NCBI GenBank assembly: GCA_016463555.1
Contig: JAEMRB010000028.1
Span: forward strand, 1 to 10,520
DNA: 10,520 bases
Direction: 5' to 3'
Origin: Chloroflexota bacterium
GTDB taxonomy: Bacteria; Chloroflexota; Limnocylindria; Limnocylindrales; Limnocylindraceae
Of the stretch, positions 1 to 7,601 are shown piece by piece. The notes beneath the pieces were generated by a model. It was not told where the DNA came from, ran no database searches, and saw only the letters and a list, made by a program, of their open reading frames with translations. How positions within the stretch are numbered: the stretch's first letter is position 1; every line of letters starts with the position of its first letter. The translations under genes and the position numbers were made by a program.

Positions 1-820
1 TCTCGTCGTGCACCCAGAGGTCGGCAACGCTCACGCCGTTCTCGCCGATCGTCACGACCTCTGGTCGCAGGCCGTTGAGGCGAATCCCCTTGTTCTTCTC
101 GGCGCCGTAGATCATCGGCTCGCCCTGCTTCAGCACCAGCATGCGATCCTCTTTCACTGACTTGTCGGTGAAGTCGCGCCAGGCTCCATCGTTAAAGATG
201 TTGCAGTTCTGCAGCACCTCGAGGAAGGCAGCGCCAGAGTGCTCGCCGGCACGATGCATCATCTCTTGCAGGTGCTCGGAGTGCGTGTCGACCGATCGAC
301 CGATGAAGCTCGCCTCGGCGGCGGCAACGAGGTTGAGCGGAATGATCGGCGTTTCGATGGTGCCGAGCGGCGTTGACTTCGTCTTCTTCCCCATCGGCGA
401 GGTTGGCGAGGCCTGCCCCTTGGTGAGACCGTAGATGCGGTTGTTGAACATGATCATCTTCATGTCGACGTTGCGGCGCATCGCGTGAATCAGGTGGTTG
501 CCACCGATCGAGAGGGCGTCGCCGTCGCCGGTGATCACCCACACCATCAGGTCGGGGCGCGCCGCCTTAAGGCCGGTGGCGATCGTTGCCGCACGACCGT
601 GGATGGTGTGGAAGCCGTAGGTGTTCATGTAGTACGGGAGGCGACCCGAGCAGCCGATACCAGAGATGAAGACGATCTTCTCCTTGGCGACGCCGAAGGT
701 CGGCATGGCCTTCTGAGTCTGCGCCAGGATCGCATAGTCGCCGCACCCTGGGCACCAGCGCACATCCTGGTCGGACTCGAAATCCTTCTTCGTCAGCACG
801 GGGAGTTCAGACTGGGTCAC
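1..820 (-). CDS. korB: 2-oxoacid:ferredoxin oxidoreductase, beta subunit (3' end outside window)
   Basis: TPP-binding beta subunit of a 2-oxoacid (probably 2-oxoglutarate) ferredoxin oxidoreductase, which with KorA turns 2-oxoacid plus CoA into acyl-CoA, CO2 and reduced ferredoxin in the cytoplasm. The visible 273 residues hold the CPGCG motif (C23, C26), C57 in GIGCSG and C206 in LQNCN, the four cysteines expected to bind one [4Fe-4S] cluster. The TPP/Mg signature GDGDALS (98-104) is followed by NNRIYGLTKGQ (126-136), as in KorB proteins. The start is a GTG whose bases overlap the korA stop as GTGA, so the two genes are translationally coupled. The C-terminus runs off the left edge; family members usually have about 280-350 residues, so little is missing. 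Substrate choice (2-oxoglutarate versus pyruvate) is inferred from overall similarity, not shown by a residue. Confidence 0.95.
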   Translation of the reverse strand, partial: MTQSELPVLTKKDFESDQDVRWCPGCGDYAILAQTQKAMPTFGVAKEKIVFISGIGCSGRLPYYMNTYGFHTIHGRAATIATGLKAARPDLMVWVITGDGDALSIGGNHLIHAMRRNVDMKMIMFNNRIYGLTKGQASPTSPMGKKTKSTPLGTIETPIIPLNLVAAAEASFIGRSVDTHSEHLQEMMHRAGEHSGAAFLEVLQNCNIFNDGAWRDFTDKSVKEDRMLVLKQGEPMIYGAEKNKGIRLNGLRPEVVTIGENGVSVADLWVHDE

Positions 821-2697
821 TTCGCGGCCTCCACACTCTCGCCGAGAATCGACTCGGCCTTCGCCTCAATCTCACCGATCTGGAACGGCTTGCCGCGGAC
901 CAGGTTGAAGCCAACGGCGTCGACCAGGTACTTGGCGCGAATGAGCATGCGCAGCTGCCCAGCATTGAGCTCGGGCATCAGCACGTGCTTGAAGTTCTTC
1001 AGCATCGCACCGAGATCGTTCGGGAGTGGGTTCAGGTAGCGCAGGTGGGCGTGGCTGACACGCTTGCCGCGCGACTGCAGGCGCTCGACCGCCGAACGAA
1101 TCGCCCCGTAGGTTGAGCCCCAGCCCAAGATGAGCAGGTCGCCGGTCGCATCGCCGTAGATTTCGGTCGGTGGAATGTCGCGGGCGACGCGCGCCACCTT
1201 CTCGGCGCGCAGCAGGTTCATGCGGTGATGGTTATCAGGGTCGTAGCTCACGGTGCCCAACTCGTCGAGCTTCTCAAGACCACCGATGCGGTGCTCCAGC
1301 CCCGGAGTGCCTGGCACCGCCCACGGGCGTGCCAGCGTCTCGGGGTCGCGCTGATACGGTCGGAAGCCTGGCTTCTCTGAGGCGGGTGCATTCTCGACCT
1401 TGATCGATGGCAGGTCGGCAACGTTCGGGATGCTCCACGGCTCGGCACCCGTCGCCAAGAAGGCATCGCTCAAGAAGACAACCGGCGTCATGTGGTGCAG
1501 CGCGATGCGCCACGCCTCAATCGCCATCGTGAAGCACTCCGCTGGCGTTGCGGGTGCAATCACGGGAATCGGTGAATCGGAGTTGCGACCGAACATGCTC
1601 ATCAGCAGGTCGCCCTGCTCGGTCTTCGTGGGCATGCCGGTCGACGGGCCGGCGCGCTGCACATCAACAACCACGAGTGGCAGCTCAACCATGACGGCGA
1701 GGCCGAGCATCTCAGCCTTCAGCGCCATGCCTGGACCCGAGGTGGTGGTCATGCCCATGGCACCGCCGTATGCGGCACCAACCGCGGCGCCGATCGCCGC
1801 GATCTCATCTTCGGACTGCACCGTCTTAATGCCGAGGTGCTTGTACGACGAGAGCTGATGCAGGATGTCGGAGGCTGGCGTGATCGGATAGCTAGCCAAG
1901 AAGAGGTCGCGCTCGGCGAGCTTCGACGCCATCACGAAGCCGAGGGCGGTCGCCTCGTTGCCGGTGATGTTGCGATACGTGCCGGGTGGTAGGTGCGCTG
2001 CGGCGACGCGGTAGTGCGTGTGGAAGATCTCGGTCGTCTCACCGAAGGCGTAGCCGGCGTGCAGTGCACGACGGTTCGCCTCGGCGATCGCGTCCTTGCC
2101 GGCGAACTTCTCGGCGATCCACTTCTCGGTGCCGGCCATCGAGCGCTCGTAGAGCCAGAACATCACGCCGAGGGCGAAGAAGTTCTTGGAGAGCTCGACC
2201 TGCTTGCTGGTAAGGCCCAGTCCCTCGCAGGCGCCAGCGACCATCGTTGACATTGGAATCTCGTAGAGGTTGAACCCCTGCAGGCTCTGGTCCTTGAGCG
2301 GATCTTCGGCGTAGCCCGCCTTGCGCAGGTTGATCTCGTTGAAGGCGTCGGTGTTCACGATGATCGCGCCGCCTGGTACCAGGTCGCCCACGTTGACCTT
2401 CAGCGCCGCTGGGTTCATGGCGACGAGCACGTCGGGGCGGTCACCCGGCGTGTGAATGTCGCCGCTCGAGAAGCTGATCTGGAATCCTGAAACACCTGGG
2501 AGCGAGCCGGCCGGTGCACGAATCTCGGCGGGGTAGTCGGGCAGGGTCGAGACGTCGTTGCCGAAGAGTGCGGTGGTGGCGGTGAACTGCGAGCCGGTCA
2601 GCTGCATCCCATCGCCAGAGTCGCCAGCGAAGCGAATCGTGACGCGGTCAAGCTCGGTAACCGTACCGTGCTGCGCTCCCGAATTGGGGGTGGTCAC
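817..2697 (-). CDS. korA: 2-oxoacid:ferredoxin oxidoreductase, fused gamma-alpha subunit
   Basis: Large subunit of the KorAB enzyme, 626 residues, the usual size for the fused gamma-alpha type found in actinobacteria and related phyla. The N-terminal gamma domain (about 18-225) opens with GDSGDG (25-30). The alpha domain (about 245-430) carries YPITP (270-274), SEDE (295-298) and GPSTGMPTKTEQGDL (350-364), all hallmarks of the family. A transketolase C-terminal-like domain follows (about 510-600). There is no built-in ferredoxin domain, so a separate ferredoxin must take the electrons; a seven-iron ferredoxin is encoded about 2 kb away at 4693-4980. The start is GTG, preceded by AGAGGAG about 10 bases upstream. 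It lies 30 bp after the membrane-protein gene at 2728-3384 on the same strand and overlaps korB by four bases, so the three are probably cotranscribed. Confidence 0.96.
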   Translation of the reverse strand: MTTPNSGAQHGTVTELDRVTIRFAGDSGDGMQLTGSQFTATTALFGNDVSTLPDYPAEIRAPAGSLPGVSGFQISFSSGDIHTPGDRPDVLVAMNPAALKVNVGDLVPGGAIIVNTDAFNEINLRKAGYAEDPLKDQSLQGFNLYEIPMSTMVAGACEGLGLTSKQVELSKNFFALGVMFWLYERSMAGTEKWIAEKFAGKDAIAEANRRALHAGYAFGETTEIFHTHYRVAAAHLPPGTYRNITGNEATALGFVMASKLAERDLFLASYPITPASDILHQLSSYKHLGIKTVQSEDEIAAIGAAVGAAYGGAMGMTTTSGPGMALKAEMLGLAVMVELPLVVVDVQRAGPSTGMPTKTEQGDLLMSMFGRNSDSPIPVIAPATPAECFTMAIEAWRIALHHMTPVVFLSDAFLATGAEPWSIPNVADLPSIKVENAPASEKPGFRPYQRDPETLARPWAVPGTPGLEHRIGGLEKLDELGTVSYDPDNHHRMNLLRAEKVARVARDIPPTEIYGDATGDLLILGWGSTYGAIRSAVERLQSRGKRVSHAHLRYLNPLPNDLGAMLKNFKHVLMPELNAGQLRMLIRAKYLVDAVGFNLVRGKPFQIGEIEAKAESILGESVEAAK

Positions 2698-2727
2698 GTC
2701 GCTCGTACTCCTCTGCCCGTGGGTCGG

Positions 2728-3384
2728 TTAGCGCCCAGACCGGGCGCGTCCACGCGAGCCTACCGCATCTGGGTAGGCGACCCGTAGGGCGGCCAGGAGG
2801 CGCTCCTCGTCACGGCGGGAGAGGAAGTGCCAGAGCAGATAGAGGGTGACGCCGATGGTCCAGAGCACCCCAGCGACAAGCACGCCCACGTGGATCCCCC
2901 CGGCTGCCAGCTGGGTGAGGCCCTCGTCGAGTCCCGCCCCCCAGAGGAGCGCCGCGGCGATGGAGTAGCCGATCGTCATGACGCTGCCGTAGCCGCTCAG
3001 CCGACCAAATGAGAGGAACGAGAGCTTCGGTGCGTCGGGTTCATAGAAGTAGGACGCCTCCAGCCGATGGACTGCCAGTACGTCACGGCCGAGCCGCGCG
3101 TTGATGGTGCGCTCCAAAAATTCTGCATGTCGTCGCGCAAACACCGTGTAGTAGAAGGTGTAGCCCGCCTCGAGAAAGGCGAACGGAACTACAAAGAGGA
3201 GAGCGACGGCAACGGGCGCGTCAGCGCTGAGGCCAGAGAGCGCAAGGAGTACCAGGCTCACAACACCCCAGATGGTGATCTGCCGAAAGAAGAGCTCCGA
3301 GTACGCGCCGAGCATGCCGCGCATGCGGTCGAGTTGTGCCTCAAGGATGCGAAGCTCTTCTGCTCCCCCACGTCGTGCTGCCAT
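2728..3384 (-). CDS. Unrecognised four-helix membrane protein upstream of korAB
   Basis: I do not recognise the family of this 218-residue protein. It has a charged N-terminal helix (about 8-32), a first pair of membrane segments (about 34-54 and 57-79), a cytoplasmic-looking charged loop of about 50 residues (82-132) rich in Arg and Glu, and a second pair (about 135-152 and 160-187), ending in a basic tail. The ATG at 3384 is chosen because AAGGAGG sits just upstream at normal spacing. The frame stays open to 3504, but that extension is Arg/Ser-rich, overlaps the divergent lipoprotein gene and is not credible. Only 30 bp separate its stop from korA, so cotranscription is likely. A role connected with KorAB is possible but not shown by any motif. 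Confidence 0.8.
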   Translation of the reverse strand: MAARRGGAEELRILEAQLDRMRGMLGAYSELFFRQITIWGVVSLVLLALSGLSADAPVAVALLFVVPFAFLEAGYTFYYTVFARRHAEFLERTINARLGRDVLAVHRLEASYFYEPDAPKLSFLSFGRLSGYGSVMTIGYSIAAALLWGAGLDEGLTQLAAGGIHVGVLVAGVLWTIGVTLYLLWHFLSRRDEERLLAALRVAYPDAVGSRGRARSGR

Positions 3385-3425
3385 CGTCTCCTCCTTAACT
3401 AATTGCCTGCGGGTATATTCGCATG
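3385..3425. promoter_or_regulatory. Divergent upstream region of the membrane-protein/korAB operon and the lipoprotein gene
   Basis: These 38-41 bases are AT-rich for this genome and must start transcription in both directions. On the plus strand TATATT (3414-3419) is a good -10 hexamer whose last base is 7 before the ATG at 3426, predicting a leaderless mRNA; no convincing -35 is seen. On the minus strand AAGGAGG gives the 218-residue protein a strong ribosome site, and TATACC or TTAGTT are only weak -10 candidates. Start points are inferred. Confidence 0.45.
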
Positions 3426-3815
3426 ATGAAGCGATTGACCGTGCTGCTCCTGACCCTCGTTGCCGCCACGAGCCTCGGCGCCTGCAGCACCGCCGCCGAG
3501 CCAACTGGCACCCCGGCGTACACGGTCACCCGCAGCTGGTCGAACGGCATGGAGGAGCAGGCGGTCGTCTATGCCGACGGGCGGACCATCATGACCCACG
3601 AAGAGCACTCTGAAAGAGTCACCCTGCCAGCCGATCAGATGGCCACACTTGCCGCAGCGGCCGCCCTCGAGATTCCTGCGGGCGCCAGCAGCGACGACCC
3701 AATCATTGGCATCACGATTGGCGCCGGCGCACCGATTCGACCGGCGGGGCTTACGAAGGACTCGCTCCCCGAACTGCTGAACCGGCTCCTCGACTCGCAC
3801 ACCCTGAATCCGTAA
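3423..3815 (+). CDS. Small predicted lipoprotein of unknown function
   Basis: A 130-residue exported protein. The N-terminus is a short basic stretch (MMKR), a hydrophobic core, and a lipobox LGAC ending at C21 (numbered from the first ATG), so it should be lipidated and anchored outside the cytoplasmic membrane. The mature part is about 110 residues, with a plausible beta-rich stretch (YTVTRSWSNGMEEQAVVYADG) followed by a region on thresholds and residues such as LPADQMATL. I recognise no catalytic motif. Two adjacent ATGs (3423 and 3426) are possible starts. There is no clear ribosome binding site, and the upstream TATATT is placed so that the message would begin at the second ATG, which would favour 3426. 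It is convergent with the methyltransferase gene, with only 6 bp between the two stops. Confidence 0.75.
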   Translation: MMKRLTVLLLTLVAATSLGACSTAAEPTGTPAYTVTRSWSNGMEEQAVVYADGRTIMTHEEHSERVTLPADQMATLAAAAALEIPAGASSDDPIIGITIGAGAPIRPAGLTKDSLPELLNRLLDSHTLNP

Positions 3816-3821
3816 GGGCTG

Positions 3822-4682
3822 CTAGCGCGCGGTTGCCTCGATCAGCACCAGGTGCCGCCCCAGCACTTCGGCGCGTCGATCCGCAAAACGTGAGCCGAGC
3901 ATCTCCCCCGCCGCCTGCTCCAACGTCGCCGGGTCAAAGTTCGGCGGGGCGAGATCGATCACCGCAATGCGACCACCTGGCGCGAGCCATGCGTGGGCCA
4001 CATCGATCATGCGGGTGCGCGGCTCCGCGGCGAGCTGACTCAACACGAATGGCACGACGACGAGGCCGGCCGGCGCCCCCTCTGGTCCCTCATCAATTGC
4101 GCGCGGATGCAGATGTGCGGTGAGGCCGTGGGCGATCAACCTGCGACGGGCGCGCTCCAGGCGATCTTCGCGCGCGTCGTAGGCGCTCGTCTCACCGCGC
4201 GACGCGAGCAGCACCGTCCAGAACCCGATCCCTGCACCGAGCTCCACGATGCGACCCTCATACGGGAGTGCGTCAAGCCAGAGCACCGCGCGATCAAGTT
4301 CCCCCTGCCACGTCGCACCACCGAGTGGTCCGCGATCATACGGGGCACGATTCAAGTACCACGCCTCAAGTTCGTCGGGGTGCTGTGGTGGTGGCAAGAG
4401 GCCGAGTCGCGCCGGCACGCCACTCTCACCAGCATCGGGTGCGCCGCTAACTGCAGGCGCTGTTGGTGTTGGTGTCGATGCGAGTGGAATGCCGACGGGT
4501 GGTTGCGCACCTTCGGCACGTCGGCGCAAGCCCTCCTTCAGCTTTGCTTTCAAATATGGCTGGCCGGGTGCTCGCTCAAGGCAGGCGGCACAGAGAAGGG
4601 TCCATGCCGAGAGGTCCTCAAGCGTTGTTGCAGATACGGGGAGACCGCACCAAGAGCAGGAGAATGGTGCGACGGCGCTCAA
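3822..4682 (-). CDS. SAM-dependent methyltransferase with N-terminal zinc-ribbon-like segment
   Basis: A 286-residue class I (Rossmann-fold) methyltransferase. Motif I is VELGAGIGFW (146-155), the glycine-rich SAM loop; D169 in AYDARED is the acidic residue expected to contact the SAM ribose; the hydrophobic strand GLVVVPFVLSQL (206-217) and the PGGRIAVIDL segment (235-244) match later family motifs. The N-terminus has two CxxC pairs (C9/C12 and C31/C34) that look like a small zinc ribbon, then a Pro/Ala/Thr-rich linker (about 60-90). The start is TTG, 10 bases after the ferredoxin stop; no later ATG lies before the SAM motif, and starting later would lose the cysteine pairs. The substrate is unknown. 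Cotranscription with the ferredoxin is likely. Confidence 0.82.
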   Translation of the reverse strand: MSAVAPFSCSWCGLPVSATTLEDLSAWTLLCAACLERAPGQPYLKAKLKEGLRRRAEGAQPPVGIPLASTPTPTAPAVSGAPDAGESGVPARLGLLPPPQHPDELEAWYLNRAPYDRGPLGGATWQGELDRAVLWLDALPYEGRIVELGAGIGFWTVLLASRGETSAYDAREDRLERARRRLIAHGLTAHLHPRAIDEGPEGAPAGLVVVPFVLSQLAAEPRTRMIDVAHAWLAPGGRIAVIDLAPPNFDPATLEQAAGEMLGSRFADRRAEVLGRHLVLIEATAR

Positions 4683-4692
4683 GGCGCCCGCC

Positions 4693-4980
<288 letters not shown>

Positions 4981-5057
4981 GGTCGCGAGCTCCTCTCTCT
5001 CTTATCCCCTGCTGGAGACCTGTGCGCGAGAAGGTACCACTTCCCGCCCGACTTGCC

Positions 5058-5300
5058 CTACATCCCCGAGGGCTGATACCCCGCGTCAAGGAACGGAGCA
5101 GGGTCGTCCTGGAAGTCGAGGAGGCAGCCACGCCCACAAAAGTAGAAGCGCTCCTGCCCAGGGGCGCTCACGTCGAGTGCTCCGCGATGGCGGTCGGCCT
5201 GGCCGGCAACGGCGAGACCAGCGACTTCAATAGAGGCGGTGAGGGCGTCAGGGGCGATCGTCACCTCCATGCCGCAGACCGGATCGATTGCCACGCTCAC
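5058..5300 (-). CDS. YHS-domain protein, putative metal-binding
   Basis: An 80-residue protein consisting almost entirely of one YHS domain. DPVCGMEV (6-13) matches the signature opening of the family, and FYFCGRGCLLDFQDDPAPFL (52-71) its end; C9, C55 and C59 are the likely metal ligands. YHS domains occur in copper-handling proteins, including the N-termini of copper-exporting P-type ATPases and free-standing carriers, but also in other proteins. The start is GTG overlapping the ctaG stop by four bases (GTGA), so it is translationally coupled to ctaG, which makes a role in copper delivery to a haem-copper oxidase reasonable. The middle (residues about 30-48) is longer and more polar than the minimal domain. 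There is no signal peptide, so it should act in the cytoplasm. Confidence 0.82.
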   Translation of the reverse strand: MSVAIDPVCGMEVTIAPDALTASIEVAGLAVAGQADRHRGALDVSAPGQERFYFCGRGCLLDFQDDPAPFLDAGYQPSGM

Positions 5301-6241
5301 TCTTCACTCCTCTTCCGCTCCGCCAGGAGCACCTCTCGTCGACGGATCTCCGCGATTGCGGCCGCCGTCTGCGCCTCATCGTATCGCGATTCGGGGCGAT
5401 CCTCAGACTTTGCCAGCGCGGCCAAGACAACGAAGATCGCAGCCAGGAAGAGCGCGTCGCCAGCGAGCCACATGATCGCGCCGGCGAGCTGCTGATCCTC
5501 GAGCGGCGACGGCCCCCAGGCGCGCTGCAGCGTCAGGTAGTGGGGGTAGAGCGGAGTCGTTGACCACATGATCGCCACACCGAGGAAGCTGTTCTGTGGC
5601 ATCTGGGTAATGAGGTAGGCCAGCGCACTCCCGCCGCGAAGGCGGTGCCTGATCGGATCAACAGAGAAGATCGGCGCCCAGAAGAGGAGGGCGGTACCCA
5701 GATAGAGCGAGTGCTCCATGTTGTGGAGGAACGGATCCTCAAGTGCCGCCTCGAACAGGGTCGACAGGTGCGTCCCCCACATCACCGCAATCAAGAGCGT
5801 CCAGCCGACGAGCGGGTGGCTGATCGCCCCAACGGCGCGGCTCTGCAAAATGGCGAGGATCCGCGCGCGCCAACGTGGCGAGGCGACGCGCAGAAGCAGG
5901 GTGACCGGCCCCGCCTGCAGCAGCAGGATCGGCACGGGGAAGAGCAGGATGAGGTGCTGCACCATGTGTATCGAGAAGAGGGTGGTGTCGTAGCGCTCGA
6001 TACCTGACTGCAGCGCTAGGAGAACGAAGGCAAGCGCGGCAGCGAAGCTGACCGTGCGGCGACGTGGATACGGGTTCCCCGGATGCTCCCGTGCCACCTG
6101 GCGGATCGCACGGGCCCAGAGCAGGCCAACGAGCGCAACCGCAACCGTGACAACGGGAGGCCAGGCCCAGTAGAGGAGCGACTCAGGGGAGAGCTCCGGC
6201 GGGATCGGTCCGTGGGTCGGGACCAGCAGCAGATGCGTCAT
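5297..6241 (-). CDS. ctaG: Cytochrome c oxidase assembly protein, caa3-type CtaG
   Basis: A 314-residue integral membrane protein of the caa3_CtaG family (the Bacillus-type, unrelated to the Cox11-type CtaG of proteobacteria), needed for assembly of caa3-type haem-copper oxidases. About seven membrane helices are visible (roughly 23-45, 64-83, 94-118, 140-160, 176-195, 206-226 and 254-278). Conserved histidines lie in HMVQH (92-96), GTH (156-158) and HNMEH (173-177), and TQMPQNSFLG (212-221) is also typical; the histidines are likely metal ligands. The C-terminal 40 residues form a charged, probably helical cytoplasmic tail. The ATG lacks a clear ribosome site, but GAAGAT on the minus strand ends six bases before it, compatible with a leaderless message. 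It heads the ctaG-YHS-ferredoxin-methyltransferase cluster and diverges from the cupredoxin operon. Confidence 0.92.
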   Translation of the reverse strand: MTHLLLVPTHGPIPPELSPESLLYWAWPPVVTVAVALVGLLWARAIRQVAREHPGNPYPRRRTVSFAAALAFVLLALQSGIERYDTTLFSIHMVQHLILLFPVPILLLQAGPVTLLLRVASPRWRARILAILQSRAVGAISHPLVGWTLLIAVMWGTHLSTLFEAALEDPFLHNMEHSLYLGTALLFWAPIFSVDPIRHRLRGGSALAYLITQMPQNSFLGVAIMWSTTPLYPHYLTLQRAWGPSPLEDQQLAGAIMWLAGDALFLAAIFVVLAALAKSEDRPESRYDEAQTAAAIAEIRRREVLLAERKRSEE

Positions 6242-6335
6242 ACCCGCATCTTCGTCCAGTTCGTGGTTTTTTGGGCGGCGCTACAATCACCGAGGCAGAA
6301 TCGACCAGCCCCTCAACTGAAAGGCGGGAGCAGCC
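6242..6335. promoter_or_regulatory. Divergent promoter region between ctaG and the cupredoxin operon
   Basis: These 94 bp separate the two respiratory/copper gene groups. On the plus strand TACAAT (6282-6287) is a good -10 hexamer, which would give a leader of about 40 bases and a ribosome site in GGCGGGAG (6323-6330); only a weak -35 (TTCGTG, near 6260) is seen. On the minus strand GAAGAT (6253 to 6248) could start ctaG without a leader. A run of T (6267-6272) lies between them. No clear operator repeat was found. Assignments are by eye. Confidence 0.45.
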
Positions 6336-6500
6336 ATGAACAAGTACGCCTACGCATTTGGCCTCCTCTTCGTGGTCCTCAGCGCCGTCTACCTCTTCGT
6401 CTCGAACGACCTGCAGGGCGCCACGCTCCTCTTCGCCTTGGGAATTGCCATGGCGACGATGACACTGATCCTGATCCACGCCATGAACACCGACAGCTAA
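6336..6500 (+). CDS. 54-residue two-helix membrane protein, possible oxidase small subunit
   Basis: A short gene encoding MNKYAYAFGLL... with two hydrophobic segments (about 5-23 and 29-48) joined by the polar turn SNDLQG, and a short polar tail. The ATG has GGCGGGAG five bases upstream, good for this window. The next gene follows after 15 bp on the same strand, so the two are probably cotranscribed. Size and shape fit the small accessory subunits (subunit IV-like) or assembly factors often encoded near haem-copper oxidases, but the sequence itself carries no diagnostic motif, so this role is inferred from context only. Confidence 0.7.
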   Translation: MNKYAYAFGLLFVVLSAVYLFVSNDLQGATLLFALGIAMATMTLILIHAMNTDS

Positions 6501-6515
6501 CGGAACCACGTCGAC

Positions 6516-7601
6516 ATGGAGTTTCTCCGCTCCCTTCTTGAGTGGGTGATCTCACTCCTTGGGCCGTTCGTCTCCCCTGACTGGGGCGCACTCATCAAGC
6601 TCATCCCACTCGGCGTCCTTCTATTGGTCGTTGCCTTCTACGGCTGGGTCTTCTGGCGCTTCCGTCGCGCCGGGCCTCGTCGCATCGGCATGCCGATCCG
6701 CAAGCCACAGGTGCCATCAGGCGTTCACCTGCCTGGGCCAAGCCTCGCACCCTTCCTGATCTCGGCAGCATCTGCCGCACTCTTCTTCTCCGTGGCACTC
6801 GGCGGCCCAGCACTCGCCGTCGCGGGACTCCTCTTCGTCTTGGCGCTCGTTGCCTGGGGCCGCGAAGCGGTCCGCGAATACGACGCACTCGGCGCAGGCT
6901 CAGCGATGGCGCTGCGCGCTGACGATGCCGCAGCAACAACAGCGCCGAGCGGCCCACCAGAGGGTGTTCATCTGCCGCCGCCATCGCTCCTGCCACTCCT
7001 CGTGAGCGCCGGCGCCGCCGTGATGCTCTTCGGCGTTGCGGTTGGTCTCGAGTTCGCACTTCTTGGCACGCTAATGACGGCGCTCGCGCTGATTGGCTGG
7101 CTCCTTGATGCAGGGCGTGAATATCGCGCTACCGCCGAGGCCGATACGACTGGCCACCTGGTCAATCCAACGCCACGCAAGACGCCAACGGTGGCCATCG
7201 CGCTCTTCAGCATGCTCTTCCTCTTCTTCGCCGGCTCGCAGGCTGGCGTTATCGGCGGGAGCGGCGCGAGCCCGTCACCGAGCGGCGAACCCGTCGCCTG
7301 CGCCGAGGGTGGCACTGCGACCGTCACGATGTGCGCTGAGCTCATAGCCTTTAATAGCGAATCGATCACGGTGCCAGCTAGTGCGCCATTTACCATCCGC
7401 TTCGTAAACTACGATGCAGGAATCCCGCACAATGTCGCGATTCACGAGGATACGGGCACCGGCCCAGAGGTCTACCTCGGCGAGATCTTCAACGGCGCCG
7501 ATGAGCGCACCTACGAGGTGCCCGCCCTCACCGCCGGGAAGACTTATGTCTACATCTGCACGGTGCACCCGAACATGCTTGGGGCGATCGTCCTGCAGTG
7601 A
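6516..7601 (+). CDS. Membrane protein with duplicated two-helix unit fused to a C-terminal cupredoxin domain
   Basis: A 361-residue fusion. An N-terminal helix (about 27-47) is followed by two copies of a two-helix unit (67-124 and 148-205), aligned without gaps at an 81-residue offset with about 28 of 58 positions identical, each starting GVHLP and ending REY. A further helix (about 224-246) and a Ser/Pro linker lead to a cupredoxin domain (about 260-361). Its type 1 copper ligands are visible: H305 in IPHNV, then C348, H351 and M354 in CTVHPNM, as in plastocyanin and amicyanin. The domain should face outside and carry one-electron transfers, probably to or from a respiratory oxidase. The repeat unit resembles small oxidase subunit IV-type segments, which is an inference. 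The start ATG has only a weak ribosome site; the end overlaps the thioredoxin gene by four bases. Confidence 0.88.
   Translation: MEFLRSLLEWVISLLGPFVSPDWGALIKLIPLGVLLLVVAFYGWVFWRFRRAGPRRIGMPIRKPQVPSGVHLPGPSLAPFLISAASAALFFSVALGGPALAVAGLLFVLALVAWGREAVREYDALGAGSAMALRADDAAATTAPSGPPEGVHLPPPSLLPLLVSAGAAVMLFGVAVGLEFALLGTLMTALALIGWLLDAGREYRATAEADTTGHLVNPTPRKTPTVAIALFSMLFLFFAGSQAGVIGGSGASPSPSGEPVACAEGGTATVTMCAELIAFNSESITVPASAPFTIRFVNYDAGIPHNVAIHEDTGTGPEVYLGEIFNGADERTYEVPALTAGKTYVYICTVHPNMLGAIVLQ

Noticed and set aside
485..1039. Plus-strand open frame of 184 codons
   Set aside because: It is the reverse side of korB and korA, whose motifs are clear.
3385..3504. Upstream extension of the four-helix membrane protein
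   Set aside because: The extra 40 residues are Arg/Ser-rich, overlap the divergent lipoprotein gene, and bypass a strong ribosome site before the ATG at 3384.
3816..3821. Terminator between the convergent lipoprotein and methyltransferase genes
   Set aside because: Only 6 bases separate the stops and no hairpin with a T-run is visible in or around them.
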